From Sphingomonas sp. AOB5 (GTDB lineage Bacteria; Pseudomonadota; Alphaproteobacteria; Sphingomonadales; Sphingomonadaceae), in assembly GCF_029433115.1 (NCBI RefSeq), contig NZ_JARNTV010000012.1, forward strand, positions 25,649 to 89,648: 64,000 nt of DNA. Reading direction: 5' to 3'. Both the position numbers and the translations under genes were made by a program. Below the pieces are notes generated by a model. The model searched no databases. It saw only the letters and a program-made list of their open reading frames with translations, and had not been told where the DNA came from. Numbering within the stretch: position 1 is the stretch's first letter; each line of letters opens with the position of its first letter. This document shows positions 28,229-36,429 of the stretch, one piece after another.

Positions 28229-29383
28229 CGACAGGCCGATGAACGGCCGCAGCCACGATATGTCGCGCCCGATCAGGTAGAAGGCGAGGCAGGCTGCCGC
28301 GGTGCCGCTCAGCAGCAGCACGAACTCGGCGCCTGCGCTCAGGTTCAGCGGCAGGCTGTACCAAGCGAGCAGCACGATCACCGGATGATGGATCAGGTAG
28401 AAGGGGAACACCGCCTCGGCCAAAGTCGCGCGCCACGGATGGTCGCGGTTCCACCAGGTCTGGGCGATATGGAACAGCGGCAGGATCATGCCCCATCCCA
28501 TCGCGATCCGCGCCGCCCGGTCGATCGCCATCGCGCCATGCCCGATCGGCGTCGCGCCGGGATAGGTCAGCTCCATGGTGACGTCGATCGCTCCGGCAAT
28601 GGCGGCCAGCAGCAGCGCCGGCTTCCACACCCGCGCGATCGCCGGCCATAGCGACGGCGCCCCGCCCAGCACGAAACCCGCGATAAAGATCGGCAGGAAC
28701 TGCGCATGCCCGGACCAGTCGCGCAGCAGTCCCTGCCGCTCGGGCACGACGAACAGCAAGGCCAGCTTCAGCCCGACCAGCACCAGCATTGGTGCCCACA
28801 GGATGCGATAGCCCTGGCCGAGCCAGGCCGCGGCGGCATCGAACGCACGCATGACCAGCGCGCCGCGCCACGCCAGCGCCGCGGCCAGCAGGAAGGTATA
28901 GGCCGCCAGATAGGCGACGAACCACAGATGCTCCCAGCTGGGAAACTCGCGGCCGTAATATTCGCCCCAGCGCCAATAGTCGCTGGTCCAGAAGTGGAGG
29001 TACGAGCCGGTGTAGCCGCCCTCCATCACCAGCACCCACATCTCCAGCGGCACCAGCACGGCCATGCCGAAGCCGAGCGGTATCAGCAGGCGCTTGACCC
29101 GTGATCGCGCGAACGGCCCCGCGCCGCCCGACTTCACGAACAAGGCGCGCGAGGCATAGCCCGAGACCGCGAACAGCAAGGGCAGCCGCCACGGCGTCAC
29201 CAGCGCCATCGGTACGATCAGTTCGGGAAAGCGATAGGCGGTGTGGATCACCCACTGCCACGGCGCGAAGGCCATGCCGATATGGTAGAAGATCAGCAGG
29301 GCGAACGCGGCAATGCGCAGCCAGTCCAACCCGTAATGGCGCTGGCTTGTCGGGGTCGCGGAACTGGCGGCGATATTGCCCAT
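28175..29383 (-). CDS. Acyltransferase-3 (OpgC-like) membrane protein, copy 2
   Basis: A 402-residue paralogue of the protein at 26133. They share HYGLDWLRIAAFALLIFYHIG, LLFAVSGYASRALF, WEHLWFVAYL and PFYLIHHPVIVL. Multiple membrane helices are present. It probably acylates a surface or periplasmic glycan. Its 3' end overlaps the LytTR gene by 54 nt in antisense, so transcription of one may influence the other. Confidence 0.87.
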   Translation of the reverse strand: MGNIAASSATPTSQRHYGLDWLRIAAFALLIFYHIGMAFAPWQWVIHTAYRFPELIVPMALVTPWRLPLLFAVSGYASRALFVKSGGAGPFARSRVKRLLIPLGFGMAVLVPLEMWVLVMEGGYTGSYLHFWTSDYWRWGEYYGREFPSWEHLWFVAYLAAYTFLLAAALAWRGALVMRAFDAAAAWLGQGYRILWAPMLVLVGLKLALLFVVPERQGLLRDWSGHAQFLPIFIAGFVLGGAPSLWPAIARVWKPALLLAAIAGAIDVTMELTYPGATPIGHGAMAIDRAARIAMGWGMILPLFHIAQTWWNRDHPWRATLAEAVFPFYLIHHPVIVLLAWYSLPLNLSAGAEFVLLLSGTAAACLAFYLIGRDISWLRPFIGLSSKPLSKPATAAQLGPAR

Positions 29384-29510
29384 CGTTTCGCCATAGCGCG
29401 CTCACGTAAGGGAAGCGTTACGGCCCCGATTTAGGTAGATTCCCCTAGCTTCATCCTTTCGCAACTGCTTTCCGCCCAGACCGGTGCGGAGTTGCGGGGA
29501 GGAAATTCGC

Positions 29511-30797
29511 ATGAGCGCCAGTCCATTAGCCGAATTTCTGAGCACGGCCGACGTCGCCAGCGGACCGCAGGGCCGCTCCCAGATCGATGCGATCCTCGAA
29601 GCGGTGCGGCTCCATCTCGGCATGGAGATCGCCTACACCTCGCGTTACGTCGGCGATGAGCGCGAGTTCACCCATATCAGTTCCGACCTCCAGCTCCCCG
29701 CCGCGCCCGGCGACCGCGAACCGCTGGAACAGAGCTTCTGCTATTATGTCCTTCAGGGCCGCCTGCCCGAGCTGATCCACGACGCGCGCCAATATGAGCT
29801 CGCCGCTTCGGTGCCGATCGTCAACGCACTGCCGGTCGGCGCGCATCTGAACGTTCCGCTGCGCTACAAGGACGGCAGCATCTATGGCAGCTTCTGCTGC
29901 CTCAGCCGCGCGGTCGATACCACGCTGACCCAGCGCGATCTCAACACCATGCGCGTCTTCGCCGATCTGGCGATGGAGCAGATCGAGCGTGATCGCGACG
30001 CCGACGCGCGCCGTCAGGTGATGATCGACCGCATCCAGAATGCGATCGACTCAGGCCAGCCCGCGATCTTCCTCCAGCCGATCCACCGGCTCGACACCGG
30101 CCGCAGCGCGGGCTGCGAGGCGCTGGCCCGCTTCACCGATGCCAGCAAGCGTCCGCCCAACGAGTGGTTCGACGAAGCCTTCGAAGTCGGCATGGGCACC
30201 GAGCTGGAGCTGGCGGCGATCCGCAACGCGCTTGCCGGGGCGGCCTATGCGCCGGCCGATCACTATGTCTCGATCAACGTCTCGCCCGAAACGGCGCTGT
30301 CGGGGAAGCTCGGCCCGATGCTGGAGGCGGCTGGACGGTCCAATCTGGTGCTCGAAGTCACCGAGCATTCGGGCGTGGAGGACTATCAGGCGCTGCGCGA
30401 CGCATTGCTCGAGCTGCGCCGCTATGGCCGCATCGCCATCGACGATTTCGGCGCGGGCTATTCCAGCCTTCGCCACATCATCTCGCTCGAACCCGATATC
30501 CTCAAGCTCGACATGAGCCTTGTCCGCGGCATCCATCTCGATCCGGCGCGTCGCGCGCTGGCCAGCGCGATGGTCGGCTTTGCCGGGCGGGTGAACGCCA
30601 GCATCGTCGCCGAAGGCGTCGAGCTGCCCGAGGAGAATGCGGTGCTGCGCGATCTGGGCGTCACCTATGGGCAGGGCTATCTGTTCAGCCGCCCGATGCC
30701 CTTGGTCGCGGCGCAACAGCATATGCTGGGCGTGGCCGCCGAAGCCGAAGCGCCGCTGGTTCGTCCCGGCGATATCCGCCGCGTTGCGCACGGTTGA
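29511..30797 (+). CDS. GAF-EAL cyclic-di-GMP phosphodiesterase
   Basis: A 428-residue cytoplasmic protein. Residues 15 to about 165 form a GAF-like sensor, and the rest is an EAL domain that hydrolyses c-di-GMP. Catalytic motifs appear intact: CEALARF (EAL-type), SINVSPETALS, VLEVTEH, AIDDFGAGYSSLRH, LKLDMSLVRG, IVAEGVE and YGQGYLFSRP. The ATG follows GGGGAGGAAATTCGC, which favours it over an upstream ATG. No GGDEF domain is present. Confidence 0.9.
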   Translation: MSASPLAEFLSTADVASGPQGRSQIDAILEAVRLHLGMEIAYTSRYVGDEREFTHISSDLQLPAAPGDREPLEQSFCYYVLQGRLPELIHDARQYELAASVPIVNALPVGAHLNVPLRYKDGSIYGSFCCLSRAVDTTLTQRDLNTMRVFADLAMEQIERDRDADARRQVMIDRIQNAIDSGQPAIFLQPIHRLDTGRSAGCEALARFTDASKRPPNEWFDEAFEVGMGTELELAAIRNALAGAAYAPADHYVSINVSPETALSGKLGPMLEAAGRSNLVLEVTEHSGVEDYQALRDALLELRRYGRIAIDDFGAGYSSLRHIISLEPDILKLDMSLVRGIHLDPARRALASAMVGFAGRVNASIVAEGVELPEENAVLRDLGVTYGQGYLFSRPMPLVAAQQHMLGVAAEAEAPLVRPGDIRRVAHG

Positions 30798-30882
30798 GGA
30801 AGATATCCGGATCGCGTCCGCTTTCGGTGCAGGCGCAAGCTAGGCGTTTCCTTGGGGGCTTCGCGAGGGTATAGCGCCACCC

Positions 30883-32007
30883 ATGTCCATCCGTCCCTGG
30901 CGCGATATCCATCGCCGCACCTCGCGGCAGATCATGGTCGGCAACGTCCCCGTCGGGGGCGATGCCCCGGTGACGGTCCAGACCATGACCAATACCCCCA
31001 CCTCCGACGCAAAGGCGACGATCGACCAGATCCGCCGCTGCGAGGATGCCGGCGTCGACATCATCCGCGTGAGCTGCCCCGATGTGGAATCGACCGCGGC
31101 GCTCAAGCAGATCGTCCGCGCCAGCCGCGTGCCGATCGTCGCCGACATCCATTTCCACTACAAGCGCGCACTGGAAGCAGCCGATGCGGGCGCGGCCTGC
31201 CTGCGCATCAATCCGGGCAATATCGGATCGGCATCGCGGGTGAAGGAAGTGGTCGATGCGGCCAAGGCCAATGGCTGTGCGATCCGCATCGGCGTGAACG
31301 CCGGTAGCCTCGAAAAGGACCTGCTCGAAAAATATGGCGAGCCGTGTCCCGAGGCGCTGGTCGAAAGCGCGATGGATCACATCAAGCTGCTCCAGGACCA
31401 TGACTTCCACGAATACAAGGTCGCGGTGAAGGCCAGCGACCTGTTCCTCGCGGTCGCGGCCTATCAGCAACTCGCCGAGATGGTCGATTGCCCGCTGCAT
31501 CTGGGCATCACCGAAGCCGGCGGGTTCGTCGGCGGCACGGTCAAGTCGTCGATCGGGATCGGCAGTCTGCTCTGGTACGGCATCGGCGACACGATTCGCG
31601 TCAGCCTGTCGGCCGAGCCGGAAGAGGAGGTCCGGGTCGGGTTCGAAATCCTGAAGGCACTCGGCATCCGCAATCGCGGCGTTCGCGTCGTTTCCTGCCC
31701 CAGCTGCGCGCGGCAGGGCTTCGACGTAATCCGCACGGTACAGGCGCTGGAGGAACGGCTCCAGCATATCCGCACACCCATGTCGCTCTCGGTGCTGGGC
31801 TGCGTGGTGAACGGCCCCGGCGAAGCGCGCGAAACCGATATCGGCATCACTGGCGGCGGCAACGGCAAGCACATGGTCTATCTCTCGGGCGTGACCGATC
31901 ACCATGTGCAGGACGCCGGGATGATCGATCACATCGTCAAGCTGGTCGAAGCCAAGGCCGCCGAGATCGAAGCGGCCGACGAAGCGGCGGTTCAGGCCGC
32001 GGAGTGA
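30883..32007 (+). CDS. ispG: 4-hydroxy-3-methylbut-2-enyl diphosphate synthase
   Basis: IspG performs the sixth step of the MEP isoprenoid pathway, converting MEcPP to HMBPP with a 4Fe-4S cluster. The 374-residue protein has [37 protein letters not shown], the cysteines of [11 protein letters not shown] and of [11 protein letters not shown], and GITGGGNG. Its stop overlaps the GTG start of the next small gene. Confidence 0.95.
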   Translation: MSIRPWRDIHRRTSRQIMVGNVPVGGDAPVTVQTMTNTPTSDAKATIDQIRRCEDAGVDIIRVSCPDVESTAALKQIVRASRVPIVADIHFHYKRALEAADAGAACLRINPGNIGSASRVKEVVDAAKANGCAIRIGVNAGSLEKDLLEKYGEPCPEALVESAMDHIKLLQDHDFHEYKVAVKASDLFLAVAAYQQLAEMVDCPLHLGITEAGGFVGGTVKSSIGIGSLLWYGIGDTIRVSLSAEPEEEVRVGFEILKALGIRNRGVRVVSCPSCARQGFDVIRTVQALEERLQHIRTPMSLSVLGCVVNGPGEARETDIGITGGGNGKHMVYLSGVTDHHVQDAGMIDHIVKLVEAKAAEIEAADEAAVQAAE

Positions 32008-32285
32008 AGGACAAGCCCGCCTTGCCGGTGAAGGACGACCTGCAAGGGGATCGGGCGATCGGCGCGACGGCAGTGGGCGCATCGGCCACCGGGGCTTCGG
32101 CAACGGGCATTTCCACGACTACTGCGGTCGCGGTTGGCGCCTTCGCGATGGGCGCGCTGGCAGTAGGCGCCTTCGCCATCGGCCGGTTGTGGATCGGCCG
32201 CGCACATATCGGCAAACTGCGCATCGACGAACTGGAAGTCGGCCGGATTGTTCGGCTGGATGAAGGCTTCGGCGGTTCGGAGTAG
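32004..32285 (+). CDS. Pentapeptide-like repeat protein
   Basis: A 93-residue protein starting with GTG in a GTGA overlap with ispG. After a charged N-terminus it becomes a run of five-residue steps ([20 protein letters not shown] then [20 protein letters not shown]) with Gly or hydrophobic residues at fixed positions, as in small right-handed beta-helices. No canonical A(D/N)LxN pentapeptides are present. Function unknown. It may be secreted or membrane-associated, but no clear signal peptide is visible. Confidence 0.7.
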   Translation: MKDKPALPVKDDLQGDRAIGATAVGASATGASATGISTTTAVAVGAFAMGALAVGAFAIGRLWIGRAHIGKLRIDELEVGRIVRLDEGFGGSE

Positions 32286-32287
32286 CT

Positions 32288-32397
32288 CGTCACCCCGGCC
32301 GAAGTGCCGGGGTCCACTGTGCCTCCCGCGTTGAACTTTGCGCCTCTTGTCTTGCCGTCGCCTCCCGGTGGACCCCGGCACTTCGGCCGGGGTGACG
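32288..32397. repeat. Palindromic element with 30-bp perfect arms
   Basis: Arms at 32288-32317 and 32368-32397 are exact inverted copies around a 50-nt spacer. Each arm folds on CCCCGGC/GCCGGGG and begins CGTCACCCCGGCC. It fills the gap between two co-directional genes. Related to the element at 44243. Confidence 0.88.
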
Positions 32398-32456
32398 CGT
32401 ATGAGAATGGCGCGTTGACCCTCGCCTTTGTTACGCGCCCGCGCTAACTGGCCGCC

Positions 32457-32774
32457 ATGCCCACGCTCCAGCCCATTGCCGTGTTCGGCGACACGCTGAT
32501 GCTCGTCGCCGCGCTGATGGCGGCGCGCTACGCGATCGTTGCGTTGCGGGGCGAATTGGGGTGGTGGGGCTGGTCCGCGACATGGCTGCGGCGCGTGTCC
32601 GCGGTCGCGGTGCTGATCCTTGCGCTGCGCCTCGCCAGCATTGCGGCGGCGCGGCCGGAGATTGCCGGGCAGGTGAGCGGTTTCGCGCTGGTGACCCTGC
32701 TTGCGGGTGCCGCGCTGATCGCCGCCGATCACTGGATCACGCGCCTCGTTTCCACGCGTTCGGGGCAGAGCTGA
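32457..32774 (+). CDS. Small three-helix membrane protein, unknown
   Basis: A 105-residue protein with hydrophobic segments near 10-28 (VFGDTLMLVAALMAARYAI), 48-66 (VSAVAVLILALRLASIA) and 76-92. No family recognised. Its TGA overlaps the ATG of the EamA transporter (TGATG), which suggests joint translation. Confidence 0.65.
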   Translation: MPTLQPIAVFGDTLMLVAALMAARYAIVALRGELGWWGWSATWLRRVSAVAVLILALRLASIAAARPEIAGQVSGFALVTLLAGAALIAADHWITRLVSTRSGQS

Positions 32775-33670
32775 TGCCCGATCGTTCGCAGGTCGCGCCT
32801 GCCTTCCTCGCGGCGTGCGCCGGTATCGCGCTCTATTCGGTGATGGACGCGGTGATGAAGGCCGTGTCGATCGAGATTGGTGCGTACAATGCGCTGGTCT
32901 GGCGTCTGGGCGTGGCGGTCATTCTGGTGGGTACCATCTATGGCTTCACCCGGCCGAAGATGCCCGTACGCAGCACGATGAAGGTCCATTTCGGGCGCAG
33001 CATCCTGGTCGCGGTGATGGCGCTCTCCTTCTTCTGGGGCATCGTCCGCGTGCCGCTGGCCGAGGCGATTGCCTTGTCCTTCATCGCGCCGCTGATCGCG
33101 CTGGGACTGGCGGCATTGTTCCTGAAGGAACAGATCGGCACGCGCTCGGTGCTGGGATCGGTGCTGGGCCTGGCCGGAGTCGGCGTGGTCGTAGCCGGGC
33201 GGATCGGCGGCACCTATTCGGACGACACCTTGCTCGGCATCGGCGCGGTGCTGCTCTCGGCGGTGTTCTACGCCGTGAACCTCGTCGTCGCGCGGCATCA
33301 GGCGCAGCTCGCCAAGCCGCTCGAGATCGCCTTCTTCCAGAACCTGTTCGTGCTCGGCCTGCTGAGCGTCGCCGCGCCATGGTGGCTCGAAGTGCCCGCG
33401 GCCCAGCACTGGCCCGGCATCGGCGCCTGCGCGCTGCTGGCCACCGCATCGCTGCTGCTGCTCAGCTGGGCCTATGCCCGGGCCGAGGCGCAGATACTGG
33501 TGATGGTGGAATATACCGCCTTCATCTGGGCGGCGATCATGGGTTGGATCTGGTTCGACGAGCCGCTGACGCTGGCGACCATCGCGGGTACATTGCTGAT
33601 CGTCGCGGGCTGCCTGCTGGCGGTGAAGAAACAATCGGGTGCGCCCGAAGCGGAGGCGGGACTGCAATGA
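32774..33670 (+). CDS. EamA/DMT superfamily transporter
   Basis: A 298-residue protein with ten predicted membrane helices in two EamA repeats. The first repeat begins AACAGIALYSVMDAVMKAVS and contains VPLAEAIALSFIAPLIAL; the second contains VLLSAVFYAVNLVVAR and VEYTAFIWAAIMGWIWFDEP. Family members export metabolites or amino acids; the substrate is unknown. The start overlaps the previous stop by one base, and the stop overlaps the GNAT start (ATGA). Confidence 0.9.
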   Translation: MPDRSQVAPAFLAACAGIALYSVMDAVMKAVSIEIGAYNALVWRLGVAVILVGTIYGFTRPKMPVRSTMKVHFGRSILVAVMALSFFWGIVRVPLAEAIALSFIAPLIALGLAALFLKEQIGTRSVLGSVLGLAGVGVVVAGRIGGTYSDDTLLGIGAVLLSAVFYAVNLVVARHQAQLAKPLEIAFFQNLFVLGLLSVAAPWWLEVPAAQHWPGIGACALLATASLLLLSWAYARAEAQILVMVEYTAFIWAAIMGWIWFDEPLTLATIAGTLLIVAGCLLAVKKQSGAPEAEAGLQ

Positions 33671-34140
33671 TCAATATTCGCGCGGCGGGGCCACAGGATT
33701 TCGATATCGTCGCGGGCTTCATCCGTAAGCTGGCCGACTATGAGAAGCTCGCCCACGAAGTCGTGTTCGACGACGAGACGCTGCGCCGCCATCTCTTTGG
33801 CGAACGCCCCGCAGCCGAAGTGATCATCGGCGAGATCGACGGCGCGCCGAAGGGTTTCGCGCTCTATTTCCAGACCTTCTCCACCTTCGAAGGGCGGCCG
33901 GGCATTTGGCTGGAGGATTTGTTCGTCGAACCCGATGCGCGCGGTTCGGGCCTTGGCCGCGCATTGCTGTCGAAGCTGGCGCAACTGGTGGTCGAGCGCG
34001 GTGGCGCGCGGCTCGAATGGGCGGTGCTCGACTGGAACGAGCTGGGCAAGGGCTTCTACCGCACCATCGGCGCGGCCCCGGTCGAGGGCTGGGAACGCTG
34101 GCGGATGGAAGGCGAGGCGATCCGGAGCCTGGCCGGCTGA
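33667..34140 (+). CDS. GNAT acetyltransferase, diamine/spermidine type
   Basis: A 157-residue GNAT enzyme. The layout matches SSAT-like acetyltransferases: FDIVAGFIRKLADYEKL at the start, GFALYFQTFSTFEGRPGIWLEDLFV in the middle, the acetyl-CoA loop RGSGLGRALL, and WAVLDWNELGKGFYRTIGA. Polyamine or thialysine acetylation is therefore plausible. It lies between ATGA and TGATG overlaps, in one operon with the EamA transporter and the TfoX gene. Confidence 0.87.
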   Translation: MINIRAAGPQDFDIVAGFIRKLADYEKLAHEVVFDDETLRRHLFGERPAAEVIIGEIDGAPKGFALYFQTFSTFEGRPGIWLEDLFVEPDARGSGLGRALLSKLAQLVVERGGARLEWAVLDWNELGKGFYRTIGAAPVEGWERWRMEGEAIRSLAG

Positions 34141-34502
34141 TGGCGTTCGACGCGGGCCTTGTCGACTGGGTGATCGAGGCGATGGAGCCGGTCGGCACCG
34201 TCACCTTCCGCAAGATGATGGGCGGCGCGGTGCTCTATCTCGACGGCGTGGTCTTCGCCGTGGTCGATGACGGCGAGGTCTGGCTGAAGGGCGATGCCGA
34301 GAGCGAAGCGATCTGGGACGAAGCCGGGTGCGACCGCTTCACCTTCACCGGCAGCGACGGACAGGCACAGGTGATGAACTATCGCCGCGCGCCGTCGGAC
34401 GTGTACGACGATGCTGAAGCGATGCGTGAATGGGCGGCAATCGCCGTTGCCGCGGGCCAGCGTGCTGCCGTGAAGAAGCGGCCCAAGAAGCCGAAAGCCT
34501 AG
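34140..34502 (+). CDS. TfoX N-terminal domain protein
   Basis: A 120-residue protein consisting of the TfoX N-terminal domain: FRKMMGGAVLYLDGVVFAVV, EVWLKGDAES and the end WAAIAVAAGQRAA followed by a basic tail KKRPKKPKA. Full-length TfoX regulates competence in gammaproteobacteria; stand-alone N-domains have unknown roles. The start overlaps the GNAT stop by one base. The end shares CTAG with the convergent DUF1345 gene. Confidence 0.85.
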   Translation: MAFDAGLVDWVIEAMEPVGTVTFRKMMGGAVLYLDGVVFAVVDDGEVWLKGDAESEAIWDEAGCDRFTFTGSDGQAQVMNYRRAPSDVYDDAEAMREWAAIAVAAGQRAAVKKRPKKPKA

Positions 34503-35149
34503 CCCCCGCCCAGCACGTTGATCGTGAACGCGATCACGCCAAGGTTGAACACGAACGCCGCCAGGCAGTGTAGCGTCACCACCCGCCGCATGCGGCCATC
34601 GGTCAGCGAGACGTCGCTCGTCTGGAAGGTCATGCCCAGGCAGAAGGCGAAATAGATGAAGTCCCAATAATCCGGCTCGGGTGTCTTGGGGAACTCGAGA
34701 CCCCCGGCGTCGCTGCCGTCCGCATCCGAATAGAAGAGATGCGCATAGTGCAGCGCGTAGATCAGGTTGGAGAAGATCCAGCAGATCGCCAGCGTCCCCA
34801 CGATCTTGCCGATGGCCAGCGGCGTCGGCCGCCCGCCCTCCATCAATATGCTCGCGACCGAAGCGAGCACGACCAGGCTCACCGCGACGGTCAGCAGCAA
34901 CAGCAGCACGCGATTGGCGTCGTTGCGGCACGCCGAGACGCGCATCCGCTCCGATTCATGGCCCAGCAGCGGCAGGCAGGCGAGGATGAAGATCAGCGCC
35001 GCCCCGTCGAACGCCAGCATCACGCCATAGCGGATACCGAACAGGGGAATGGCAAGGTAGCAGCCCCCGGCCAGCGCAAGGATGAACAGGATGAAGCGCG
35101 GCGGCGCGATCAGGTTGCCGATGCTCCAGCGATGCTCACGTGCCGCCAT
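34499..35149 (-). CDS. DUF1345 membrane protein
   Basis: A 216-residue inner-membrane protein with five or six helices. The DUF1345 signature is visible in the acidic, aromatic stretch PEPDYWDFIYFAFCLGMTFQ and SDVSLTDGRMRRVVTLH, and in SNLIYALHYAHLFYSD. Function unknown; family members are sometimes called ChaB-linked or potassium-related without proof. It follows the membrane gene at 35160 with a 10-nt gap. Confidence 0.87.
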   Translation of the reverse strand: MAAREHRWSIGNLIAPPRFILFILALAGGCYLAIPLFGIRYGVMLAFDGAALIFILACLPLLGHESERMRVSACRNDANRVLLLLLTVAVSLVVLASVASILMEGGRPTPLAIGKIVGTLAICWIFSNLIYALHYAHLFYSDADGSDAGGLEFPKTPEPDYWDFIYFAFCLGMTFQTSDVSLTDGRMRRVVTLHCLAAFVFNLGVIAFTINVLGGG

Positions 35150-35159
35150 GGCGGCCAGT

Positions 35160-35855
35160 CTACGCCTGCTTGGGCCGCATCACCAGAGTGTGCCGGATCG
35201 CACCGAGGATCGCCACCAGCAGCAGCGCGGTCCATGCCCAGCGATGCCCCTGCATCATCAGCGCATTGCGCGGATCGGCGAGCAGGAACCAGATCGAGAC
35301 CGCGCCGCCGATCGCCACCGGCACCGCGCCGATCTTCGCCATCCATGTGCCGCGAACCAGCAACGCGGCGATCGCGATCTCGCCCAATCCCAGCAGCAGG
35401 AATTTCGGCCGGACGGTCCAGAACAGCGCATCGAACCAGCCACCCGCGCCCGGAAAGCCGCTGAGCAGCCTGAACAGCACCACGCCTTCGATCTCGTCGA
35501 GCAGCCCCGCGAGCAGCAGCATGGCCATCGCCGCCAGCGCCAGCCTGCGGTCCGCGCCGCGCATCGCCCATGCAGCCAATGCGAGGAAAGCGGAATAGGC
35601 TGGAATGAACGCCAGCATGTCGTGCCACAGGCCCGCACGCTGGGCGGTGATCATCGTCGCGCGGCACGGCTCCTCGCCGAACAGCGAGAGCATGTCGGCG
35701 GAGGAGCGGACCAGCTCGAACGCGATGATCGGTCCCGCACCCCCGGTCGGCCCGCAGGCCGTGCCGAGGTGCGGGATCGCGCCGAATCCGAAGGACGCGG
35801 CAGTGGTCGCCAGCCCGGCGAGTGCGCAGACGCGCCAGGCCAGCGCCGGGGTCAG
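35160..35855 (-). CDS. Membrane protein with probable CTG start
   Basis: A protein of about 231 residues with six or so membrane helices (AWRVCALAGLATTAASFGFG first, IRHTLVMRPKQA last). It resembles DUF2243-type proteins through FDALFWTVRPKFLLL and GLWHDMLAF, but this is tentative. No ATG, GTG or TTG precedes the first helix outside ppa. A CTG at 35855 makes a CTGA overlap with the ppa stop, mirroring the ATGA junctions common here. The alternative is an ATG at 35951 inside ppa. DUF1345 follows. Confidence 0.6.
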   Translation of the reverse strand: MTPALAWRVCALAGLATTAASFGFGAIPHLGTACGPTGGAGPIIAFELVRSSADMLSLFGEEPCRATMITAQRAGLWHDMLAFIPAYSAFLALAAWAMRGADRRLALAAMAMLLLAGLLDEIEGVVLFRLLSGFPGAGGWFDALFWTVRPKFLLLGLGEIAIAALLVRGTWMAKIGAVPVAIGGAVSIWFLLADPRNALMMQGHRWAWTALLLVAILGAIRHTLVMRPKQA

Positions 35856-36397
35856 GCGGCTTCTGCCTTGGCGGCCTTGGCCGCCTCGATCGCTTCCACC
35901 ACGATCCGCTTGGCTTCTTCGGCATCGCCCCACTGGCCGATGCGCACCCACTTCTCGGACTCCAGGTCCTTGTAGTGCTTGAAGAAATGCTCGATCTGCT
36001 GGAGCACGATCGAGGGCAGATCCTGCCGCTCGCCCACGTCCGAATAATAAGGGAAGGTGGTGTCGACGGGGACGCAGATCAGCTTTTCGTCGCCGCCGGC
36101 TTCGTCTTCCAGCTTCAGCACGCCGATCGGACGCGCGCGCACGACGCAGCCCGGGATGAAGGGCGAGCGCGAGATGACCAGCGCGTCCAGCGGATCGCCA
36201 TCGGGCGACAGCGTGTGCGGCACGAAGCCGTAATTCGCCGGATAGCGCATCGGCGTGTGCAGGATGCGATCGACGAACAGCGCGCCGCTCGCCTTGTCGA
36301 ACTCATACTTCACCGGTTCGCCGCCGGTCGGCACTTCGATGATGACGTTCAGGCTGTTGGGCGCGTCGTCGCCGACCGGAATCATATCAATACGCAT
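35852..36397 (-). CDS. ppa: Inorganic pyrophosphatase, family I
   Basis: Soluble pyrophosphatase hydrolyses PPi and drives biosynthetic reactions. The 181-residue protein has GEPVKYEFDKASGALFVDR, YPANYGFVPHTL and the metal-binding SPDGDPLDALVI. An Ala/Lys-rich C-terminus follows (EAIEAAKAAKAEAA). The M61 peptidase gene lies 32 nt from its start side... on the same strand upstream lies the M61 gene at 36430, so they may be co-transcribed. Confidence 0.95.
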   Translation of the reverse strand: MRIDMIPVGDDAPNSLNVIIEVPTGGEPVKYEFDKASGALFVDRILHTPMRYPANYGFVPHTLSPDGDPLDALVISRSPFIPGCVVRARPIGVLKLEDEAGGDEKLICVPVDTTFPYYSDVGERQDLPSIVLQQIEHFFKHYKDLESEKWVRIGQWGDAEEAKRIVVEAIEAAKAAKAEAA

Positions 36398-36429
36398 CAG
36401 TCACCTTGCTGGATGTGGTGTTGCCCGCG

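Noticed and set aside
29404..29421. CGTAA-N-TTACG inverted repeat near the EAL gene as an operator
   Set aside because: The arms are only five bases and could occur by chance.
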